Shown piece after piece: positions 1 to 4,256 of a stretch of 5,097 nucleotides of DNA. The stretch is from an uncultured Collinsella sp. (GTDB taxonomy: Bacteria; Actinomycetota; Coriobacteriia; Coriobacteriales; Coriobacteriaceae): positions 1-5,097 of the forward strand of contig CAJKEF010000112.1 of assembly GCA_905198825.1 (NCBI GenBank), given 5' to 3'. Within the stretch, counting starts at the first letter, position 1, and each line of letters starts with the position of its first letter. The notes under the pieces are model-generated. The model saw nothing but the letters and a program-made list of their open reading frames with translations. It was not told the origin of the DNA and did not search any database. The position numbers and the translations under genes are program-made.

Positions 1-462
1 GGACTGCATGCCACCAAGTACCCCAACACCGCCATGTCGGCCGAGATGGTTGCCAACTCCGAGCGCACCGATGTCGCCGCTATCGCCTCGCGCAGCTGTG
101 CCGAGCTGTATGGCCTGGAGGTGCTGGAGCCCAACATCCAGGACTCGGACAACAACTACACGCGCTTTGTCGTCATCAGCAGCGAGCCGCGCGTCTACCC
201 CGGCGCCAACCGTACCTCGCTCATGATCACCACGGCCAACGAACCGGGCGCCCTCTATCGCGTGCTCGAGCGCTTCTACGCGCTCAACATCAACCTCATC
301 AAACTCGAGAGCCGTCCCATCCCCGGGCACGACTTTGAGTTTATGTTCTACTTTGACCTGGACTGCCCCTTTGGCAGCAAGGCACTCGACGACCTGCTCG
401 ATTCCATCGACGACGTGTGCGAGAGCTTTACCTACTTTGGCAGCTACACGGAGGTGCTCTAG
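1..462 (+). CDS. pheA: Prephenate dehydratase, C-terminal part (5' end outside window)
   Basis: Converts prephenate to phenylpyruvate, the committed step to phenylalanine, in the cytoplasm. The frame is open from base 1, so the N-terminus and start lie outside the window; 153 residues are visible. Residues 1-60 are the end of the catalytic PDT domain: an AAIAS segment (26-30), YGL (37-39) and the family TRF motif (54-56), whose Thr is essential in characterised enzymes. Residues about 73-150 form an ACT regulatory domain with GALY (83-86) and ESRP (103-106), the two motifs that bind phenylalanine for feedback inhibition. The protein is therefore probably Phe-inhibited. An N-terminal chorismate mutase domain cannot be excluded. 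The TAG stop touches the ATG of aroE-aroK, so the two genes are probably cotranscribed and translationally coupled. Confidence 0.95.
   Translation, partial: GLHATKYPNTAMSAEMVANSERTDVAAIASRSCAELYGLEVLEPNIQDSDNNYTRFVVISSEPRVYPGANRTSLMITTANEPGALYRVLERFYALNINLIKLESRPIPGHDFEFMFYFDLDCPFGSKALDDLLDSIDDVCESFTYFGSYTEVL
450..454 (+). promoter_or_regulatory. Ribosome binding site of aroE-aroK inside the end of pheA
   Basis: GGAGG lies within the last codons of pheA, 8 nt before the ATG at 463. It supports that start and coupling of translation between the two genes, since there is no intergenic space. Confidence 0.8.
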
Positions 463-1713
463 ATGACCGATACCGCCGCAACCCGTCCCTATGGCGTGCT
501 GGGCCGCGTGCTGGGCCACAGCTACACCCCGACCATCTACAAGGAGCTGGCGGGGCTTGAGTACGTGCGTTTTGAGCGCGAGCCCGAGGATCTCGAGGCT
601 TTTATGACGGGCGATGAATGGGAAGGCACCAACGTGACCATCCCCTACAAGCGTGCCGTCATGGAATACCTGGACGAGCTGAGCCCGCTGGCCGAGCGCA
701 TGGGCAACGTTAACACCATCACACGCCTGCCCGACGGCCGCCTGCGCGGTGACAACACTGACTATTTCGGTTTTCAGTGCCTAGTCGAGGAATTGGGCGT
801 AGAGGTTGCCGGCAAGAAGGTCCTCGTCCTCGGTGCCACCGGTGGTGCCGGCACCACGGCAAGTATGGTGCTGGGCGACCTGGGCGCAATCGTGGTGCCC
901 GTGGGACGCACGAGCGAGGTCAACTATGACAACATCGCACAGCAGTCCGACGCCGCGTTGCTCGTCAACTGCACGCCCGCTGGCATGTTCCCCCACTGCC
1001 CCGACGCGCCTTGCACGCTCGGGGGCCTCGACGCGCTCGAGGGCGTCATCGATATCGTCTACAACCCCGCCCGCACGGGACTCATGCTCGAGGCCGAGCG
1101 CCGCGGCATCCCCTGCATCGGCGGCCTGCTCATGCTTGTGGCACAAGCAGCACAGGCTGCTGAGAGCTACACCGGCAAAGCCACCCCGCGCGAGCGCATC
1201 CTGGATGTGACGGAGCGCCTGTCTCAACGCGAGCAGAACATCGCCCTGATTGGCATGCCAGGTTCGGGCAAGACCCGCGTGGGCGAGCAGATCGCCCAGC
1301 TCACGGACCGCGAGCACATCGACCTCGATCGCGCCCTCGAGGAGCGCCTGGGCATGCCCTGCGCCGACTTTATCGTCGAGCGCGGCGAGGCGGCCTTCCG
1401 CGAGCAGGAGACGGCGGCGCTGGCCGACATCTCCAAGCGCAGCGGCCTGGTGCTCTCCACCGGCGGCGGCGTGGTCACGCGCGATGAAAACTATCCGCTG
1501 CTGCACCAGAACAGCCAAATCGTGATGCTTAACCGCAAGCTCGACGAACTCGCTCATAAGGGACGCCCCATCACTGCCCGCGATGGCATCGAAAAGCTCG
1601 CCGAGCAGCGCATGCCGCGCTACCGCGCCTGGGCCGACCACATCATCGACTCGCGCGACTGCGCCGCCAACACCGCCCGCGCCGTCCTCGACACCCTCCC
1701 ACCCGCTCTCTAA
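463..1713 (+). CDS. aroE-aroK: Bifunctional shikimate dehydrogenase / shikimate kinase (AroE-AroK fusion)
   Basis: A 416-residue fusion catalysing steps 4 and 5 of the shikimate pathway: NADPH reduction of 3-dehydroshikimate, then ATP phosphorylation of shikimate. The AroE part (about 8-250) has the GHSYTP substrate motif (19-23 region), GTNVTIPYK (55-63, catalytic Lys63), NVNTI (82-86), GDNTD (96-100, catalytic Asp100), the Rossmann glycine loop GATGGAG (124-130), NCTPAGM (169-175) and a QAA segment with Gln228. After a short linker the AroK part (about 259-416) has Walker A GMPGSGKT (264-271), DLD (287-289), FREQE (312-316), STGGG (332-336), the lid motif GRP (367-369) and RYR (386-388). 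Both halves look intact. The dehydrogenase N-terminal region is compact. The second Ser of the usual SxS substrate motif is Thr22. The frame runs without a break through the join, so this is not two adjacent genes. Confidence 0.95.
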   Translation: MTDTAATRPYGVLGRVLGHSYTPTIYKELAGLEYVRFEREPEDLEAFMTGDEWEGTNVTIPYKRAVMEYLDELSPLAERMGNVNTITRLPDGRLRGDNTDYFGFQCLVEELGVEVAGKKVLVLGATGGAGTTASMVLGDLGAIVVPVGRTSEVNYDNIAQQSDAALLVNCTPAGMFPHCPDAPCTLGGLDALEGVIDIVYNPARTGLMLEAERRGIPCIGGLLMLVAQAAQAAESYTGKATPRERILDVTERLSQREQNIALIGMPGSGKTRVGEQIAQLTDREHIDLDRALEERLGMPCADFIVERGEAAFREQETAALADISKRSGLVLSTGGGVVTRDENYPLLHQNSQIVMLNRKLDELAHKGRPITARDGIEKLAEQRMPRYRAWADHIIDSRDCAANTARAVLDTLPPAL

Positions 1714-1714
1714 C

Positions 1715-1757
1715 AAAAACCACCACAAAGGGGACAGGCACCTTTGTGGTGGTTTTT
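1715..1757 (+). terminator. Perfect 17-bp inverted repeat, likely bidirectional intrinsic terminator
   Basis: The arms at 1715-1731 and 1741-1757 are exactly complementary over 17 bp with a 9-nt loop (1732-1740, GGACAGGCA). The left arm begins with five A and the right arm ends with five T, so the hairpin reads as a rho-independent terminator on either strand. It starts one base after the aroE-aroK stop codon. It would separate aroQ from the upstream genes at least partly. The core across the left arm end, loop and right arm start (GGGGACAGGCACC) resembles dispersed palindromic repeats, so it could also be a REP-like element. Termination has not been shown. Confidence 0.7.
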
Positions 1758-1787
1758 CATTCCGCCTCACCGCCCGCCCAACCACAA

Positions 1788-1793
1788 AGGAAG
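1788..1793 (+). promoter_or_regulatory. Ribosome binding site of aroQ, inside a copy of the hairpin arm sequence
   Basis: AGGAAG ends 5 nt before the ATG at 1799 and decides this start. The ten bases at 1781-1790 (ACCACAAAGG) repeat bases 1722-1731 of the upstream hairpin arm. They are complementary to 1741-1750, so this site could be sequestered by the hairpin's 3' arm if the 5' arm is unavailable. Confidence 0.7.
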
Positions 1794-1798
1794 CAACC

Positions 1799-2236
1799 AT
1801 GAAAGCACTCGTCATCAACGGACCCAACCTCAACATGCTCGGCATTCGCGAGCCGGGCATCTATGGCAGTGACAACTACGACCGCCTGGTCCAGATCTGC
1901 CAGGAGGCAGGCGCAACGCAGGGCTTTGACGAGGTCGAGGTCTTCCAGTCCAACCACGAGGGCAGCATCGTCGACAAGATCCAGGAGGCTTACGGCAACG
2001 TCGACGGCATCGTCATCAACCCAGCAGCCTATACGCACACCAGCGTGGCCATCCTGGATGCCCTTAAAGCCGTCGCCATCCCTGCCGTCGAGGTTCACAT
2101 CAGTGCCGTCGAGACGCGCGAGGACTTCCGCCAGGTGAGCTACGCCCGCCTAGCCTGCTTCGCCACCATCACCGGCGAAGGCCTGCAGGGATATGCCCAC
2201 GCGCTGGAGCTGCTGAAAAAGCATCTGGAAAAGTAA
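1799..2236 (+). CDS. aroQ: Type II 3-dehydroquinate dehydratase
   Basis: Dehydrates 3-dehydroquinate to 3-dehydroshikimate, the step just before the AroE reaction, by the type II anti-elimination mechanism; these enzymes are usually dodecamers. The 145 residues match the family's usual length (about 140-155). Visible motifs are GPNLNMLG (8-15), the mobile lid REP...YG with Arg17 and catalytic Tyr23, QSNHEG (50-55), INPAAYTHTS (73-82, with Asn74), EVHIS (98-102, catalytic His100), EDFR (108-111) and a C-terminal GEGLQGY (126-132). The Asn that usually follows HIS is Ala103. The reading frame is open back to 1583, but family length and the ribosome binding site at 1788-1793 fix the ATG at 1799. 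A terminator-like hairpin lies between it and aroE-aroK, so transcription may be by readthrough or from a promoter I cannot identify. Confidence 0.96.
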   Translation: MKALVINGPNLNMLGIREPGIYGSDNYDRLVQICQEAGATQGFDEVEVFQSNHEGSIVDKIQEAYGNVDGIVINPAAYTHTSVAILDALKAVAIPAVEVHISAVETREDFRQVSYARLACFATITGEGLQGYAHALELLKKHLEK

Positions 2237-2298
2237 AATGCCAACCCCAACAAACAGCAGCGGCTTGTTCGCGCTCGGCTTCAGCAGCATACAAGATG

Positions 2299-2331
2299 AA
2301 AAAAGCCCAGACCACCAAGCGGTCCGGGCTT
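2299..2331 (-). terminator. Rho-independent terminator after tRNA-Arg
   Basis: Read on the minus strand, an 11-bp stem (arms 2331-2321 and 2313-2303, one G-T wobble) with a 7-nt loop is followed by a run of six T (complement of 2299-2304). It lies 9 bases beyond the encoded CCA end of the tRNA. On the plus strand the same stem is followed by AATAAAC, without a T run, so it should be a poor terminator for aroQ. Confidence 0.88.
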
Positions 2332-2340
2332 AATAAACGA

Positions 2341-2417
2341 TGGTGCTCCATGGCGGATTCGAACCGTCGACCTTGGGATTAGAAGTCCCCTGCTCTATCC
2401 AACTGAGCTAATGGAGC
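2341..2417 (-). tRNA. tRNA-Arg (anticodon UCU), CCA encoded
   Basis: Reads AGA, and by wobble possibly AGG, arginine codons, which appear rare in the neighbouring CGC/CGT-rich genes. On the minus strand the 77 nt fold as a cloverleaf: acceptor GCTCCAT/ATGGAGC with 7 perfect pairs, D stem GCTC/GAGC, anticodon loop CTTCTAA with TCT at 2383-2381, a 5-nt variable loop, T loop TTCGAAT, discriminator A and genomic CCA (2343-2341). Two stem positions do not pair: 27-43 (G/A) at the top of the anticodon stem and 50-64 (A/C) in the T stem. A -10-like box lies upstream and a strong terminator downstream, so it appears to be a single tRNA transcription unit, perhaps with readthrough from the ABC genes. 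Confidence 0.95.
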
Positions 2418-2463
2418 AAATAACCACACGCCCAAGCAAGCGCAAGCCTGTCGGGCGCAAGTA

Positions 2464-2469
2464 ATTATA
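2464..2469 (-). promoter_or_regulatory. Probable -10 box of the tRNA-Arg gene
   Basis: A perfect TATAAT on the minus strand lies 46 nt before the mature tRNA 5' end, only 2 nt past the stop codon of the ABC ATPase gene. A transcript would start near 2457. At the usual 17-nt spacing the -35 position falls inside the ATPase gene (2487-2492, TATCGC) and is a poor match, so only the -10 element is well supported. Confidence 0.5.
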
Positions 2470-2471
2470 AC

Positions 2472-3239
2472 CTAGTTGAACTGCTCGCGATACGCCTTGC
2501 AGACCTCATCGACCGGGCCGTCCATGCGAAGGTCACCCTTCTCAATCCAAACGGCACGCTGGCAGATGCGCTCAACCTGCTCCATGGAGTGCGAAACGAA
2601 CAGAACCGTCACGTCACCGCTCTGGATAAAGTGCTGAATGCGAGCCTCACACTTCTGCTGGAAGAACACATCACCGACGGACAGCGTCTCGTCAACGATA
2701 AGAATATCGGGCTCGGTAATCGTTGCAATTGCAAAGGCGATACGCGCCACCATGCCCGAGGAGAAGTTCTTAAGCGGCATATCGACAAAGTTCTGCAGCT
2801 CGGCAAACTCAATAATGCCGTCAAAGTTGGCGTCGATGAACTCCTTGGTATAGCCGAGCAGGGCGCCGTTCAGATAGATGTTCTCGCGGGCAGTCAGCTC
2901 GGGGTCAAAGCCGGCACCAAGCTCAATCAACGGCGCGATGTTACCGTGCACCTTAACGCTGCCCTCGCTAGGCTCAAGCACGCCAGCGATAATCTTGAGC
3001 ATCGTAGACTTACCGGAACCATTGGTGCCGACCAGACCCACGACCTCGCCGCGATGAATCTCGAACGAGATGTGCTTAAGCGCCCTAAACTCCTCAAAGA
3101 ACAGCTCGTGCTTGGCAAGCTTAATGAAGTACTCCTTGAGGTTGGTCAGCGACTCGGACGCCATGTTAAAGATCATGGTGACGTCGTCGACCTCGACAGC
3201 CAGAGGCTGCTCGCTGTAATCAACAACAGATTCAGTCAT
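2472..3239 (-). CDS. ABC transporter ATPase, polysaccharide/teichoic acid export (Wzt/TagH type)
   Basis: The nucleotide-binding subunit of an ABC-2 exporter. It would power export of a lipid-linked glycan with the permease encoded just upstream. In the 255-residue protein: Walker A GTNGSGKST (71-79, Lys77), the Wzt/TagH-like IELGAGFDPEL stretch (105-115) in the Q-loop region, a FSSGM signature (159-163) instead of the canonical LSGGQ, Walker B DILIVDE (178-184, catalytic Glu184), SVGD D-loop (187-190) and switch His217. The FSSGM form and the roughly 55-residue lead-in before Walker A are typical of Wzt/KpsT/TagH ATPases. It stops at the nucleotide-binding domain and lacks the C-terminal carbohydrate-binding domain of long Wzt proteins. 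The ATG at 3239 is preferred: AGGAGT lies 6 nt upstream, whereas the GTG at 3242 has only 3 nt. The gap to the permease gene is 11 bp. The exported polymer cannot be read from sequence. Confidence 0.93.
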   Translation of the reverse strand: MTESVVDYSEQPLAVEVDDVTMIFNMASESLTNLKEYFIKLAKHELFFEEFRALKHISFEIHRGEVVGLVGTNGSGKSTMLKIIAGVLEPSEGSVKVHGNIAPLIELGAGFDPELTARENIYLNGALLGYTKEFIDANFDGIIEFAELQNFVDMPLKNFSSGMVARIAFAIATITEPDILIVDETLSVGDVFFQQKCEARIQHFIQSGDVTVLFVSHSMEQVERICQRAVWIEKGDLRMDGPVDEVCKAYREQFN

Positions 3240-3245
3240 CACAGC

Positions 3246-3251
3246 ACTCCT
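3246..3251 (-). promoter_or_regulatory. Ribosome binding site of the ABC ATPase
   Basis: AGGAGT on the minus strand overlaps the last base of the permease TAA stop. Its 6-nt spacing selects the ATG at 3239 over the GTG at 3242. The overlap suggests translational coupling of permease and ATPase. Confidence 0.8.
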
Positions 3252-4096
3252 TAAATGTAGAGGATAAATTTGCGCTCGGACTTATGGAACACGGTGTAGC
3301 CAATAGCAAGCGCAAGAACCGCCCAAGCGACGCACATACCAAACGTCAAAAGCGAGGGCGTGGTCTGGAACAGAAAGATATCGCGCATAAACTGCAGGTA
3401 GTTATACATGGGGTTCGCATAGACCAGAATGCGCACGAGATGCGGCATTTGCGCAACGAAATCGGTCGTCCAGAAAATAGGCGTGATATAAGTCCACGCC
3501 GTGATGACAACACTCCACAGATGCATGACATCGCGGAAGAAGACCGTAAGGGCAGAGAGCATCATGCCCAGGCCCATGCAGAAGCACATAAGCAGCAGCA
3601 GGCAGACCGGCAGCAGAATAAGGTGCCAAGAAGGCATAACGTGGAACCACAGCATAACGATGGCAACGGCGACCAGCGAAAAGGCAAAGTTAACCAGCGA
3701 GAAGAGCACCTTCTGTACTGGGAAGACCCAGCGGTGCACCTTAACCTTCTTGAGCAGAGGGGCAGCGCCCACGATAGACGTCAGGGCCTGGTTCGTAGAC
3801 TCGGACATGACGGCAAAGGTAATGTTACCCACGATCAAGTACAGCGGGTACATCTCGGGCGTAATTGAGCCATTGCGGCCCTGGGCGAAAATCGTCGAGA
3901 ACACGATGGCCATGACGATCATCATCAGCAGCGGGTTGAGCACCGACCATGCGACGCCCAGAACGCTACGGCGATACTTGATCTTAAAATCCTTGGTAAC
4001 CAGCTGACGAAGGATAAACGCGTCCTTCTCAAATTCGTTCTTAGCAAACGTCGCAGGCAGACTGCGAGTTTCTTGTTGCTTTGTCTGATCCGACAC
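3251..4096 (-). CDS. ABC-2 type permease, polysaccharide/teichoic acid export (Wzm/TagG type)
   Basis: The membrane subunit of the exporter, partner of the ATPase encoded 11 bp downstream. The 281-residue length is normal for Wzm/TagG/KpsM permeases (about 260-290). A polar N-terminus (1-30) leads into the family motif DFKIKYRRSVLGVAW (36-50), a cytoplasmic interface element. About six hydrophobic segments follow: near 50-70, 82-98, 128-150, 156-182, 188-208 and 250-270. The FFRD motif (186-189) and the NP pair (228-229) before the last segment are also typical. The protein ends with a basic tail (KSERKFILY). I chose the GTG at 4096 because AAGGAG ends 8 nt upstream. The frame is open to a TTG at 4159, but that lies upstream of the likely -10 box and lacks a ribosome binding site. 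The substrate is probably a lipid-linked surface polymer, by family and by the neighbouring glycosyltransferase. Confidence 0.92.
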   Translation of the reverse strand: MSDQTKQQETRSLPATFAKNEFEKDAFILRQLVTKDFKIKYRRSVLGVAWSVLNPLLMMIVMAIVFSTIFAQGRNGSITPEMYPLYLIVGNITFAVMSESTNQALTSIVGAAPLLKKVKVHRWVFPVQKVLFSLVNFAFSLVAVAIVMLWFHVMPSWHLILLPVCLLLLMCFCMGLGMMLSALTVFFRDVMHLWSVVITAWTYITPIFWTTDFVAQMPHLVRILVYANPMYNYLQFMRDIFLFQTTPSLLTFGMCVAWAVLALAIGYTVFHKSERKFILYI

Positions 4097-4104
4097 GGAT
4101 GCAA

Positions 4105-4110
4105 CTCCTT
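4105..4110 (-). promoter_or_regulatory. Ribosome binding site deciding the GTG start of the permease
   Basis: AAGGAG on the minus strand (followed by TT) lies 8 nt before the GTG at 4096-4094. No ATG is available nearby in frame, so this site is the main support for the start. Confidence 0.75.
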
Positions 4111-4135
4111 TACTCGTAATCGTTGACAAACGAAC

Positions 4136-4141
4136 AGTATA
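4136..4141 (-). promoter_or_regulatory. Probable -10 box of the ABC exporter operon
   Basis: TATACT on the minus strand would start a transcript near 4129, giving a leader of about 33 nt before the GTG start of the permease. The -35 region around 4158-4164 (TCGTTT at 16 nt, or ATCGTT at 17 nt) is a weak match. A 7-bp inverted repeat (4118-4124 and 4159-4165) flanks the box. Confidence 0.45.
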
Positions 4142-4220
4142 GACCCGACGGCCATGCAAACGATTCGCGCAACAAAACTGGAGAACTAACCCACATCTTA
4201 GGATGCCAAGCCCAAACGGC

Positions 4221-4226
4221 TATACT
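4221..4226 (+). promoter_or_regulatory. Probable -10 box of the glycosyltransferase gene
   Basis: TATACT on the plus strand, with a weak -35 candidate TTAGGA (4198-4203) at 17-nt spacing. A start near 4233 gives a leader of about 24 nt. It is the divergent counterpart of the box at 4136-4141 and has the same hexamer. The rest of the 4097-4256 interval shows no gene. Confidence 0.5.
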
Positions 4227-4244
4227 TTCAAGGATTGAATGTAT

Positions 4245-4250
4245 AAGGAG
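4245..4250 (+). promoter_or_regulatory. Ribosome binding site deciding the GTG start of the glycosyltransferase
   Basis: AAGGAG lies 6 nt before the GTG at 4257. No ATG or other good start precedes the conserved GT2 N-terminus in this frame, so the GTG is well supported. Confidence 0.8.
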
Positions 4251-4256
4251 CATTGA

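Noticed and set aside
8..226. Short Pro/Ser/Arg-rich plus-strand open frame at the window start
   Set aside because: It is an out-of-frame reading of pheA with biased composition.
781..1860. Long minus-strand open frame opposite aroE-aroK (359 codons)
   Set aside because: It is antisense to a gene with full family motifs on the other strand. It has no recognisable domain and its composition is that expected of a GC-rich shadow frame.
2341..2417. tRNA-Arg as an integration site for a mobile element
   Set aside because: No duplicated tRNA 3' end, integrase or phage-like gene is visible in the window.
2429..2457. CGCCC/GGGCG inverted pair upstream of the tRNA as a terminator for the ABC genes
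   Set aside because: It has only 5 bp with a long loop and no T run after it; it lies in the tRNA leader.
2589..3254. Plus-strand open frame (221 codons) opposite the ABC ATPase, and a similar one at 3284-3868 opposite the permease
   Set aside because: Both are antisense to clear ABC genes, have low-complexity charged sequence, no family motif and no convincing start site.
4123..4143. Plus-strand TTGACA (4123-4128) followed by TATAGA (4138-4143) as a promoter
   Set aside because: The spacing is only 9 nt, far from the usual 16-18.
4094..4159. Longer permease starting at the TTG at 4159
   Set aside because: It would begin upstream of the likely -10 box and has no ribosome binding site. The 21 extra residues are not family-like. 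The GTG at 4096 has AAGGAG at good spacing.
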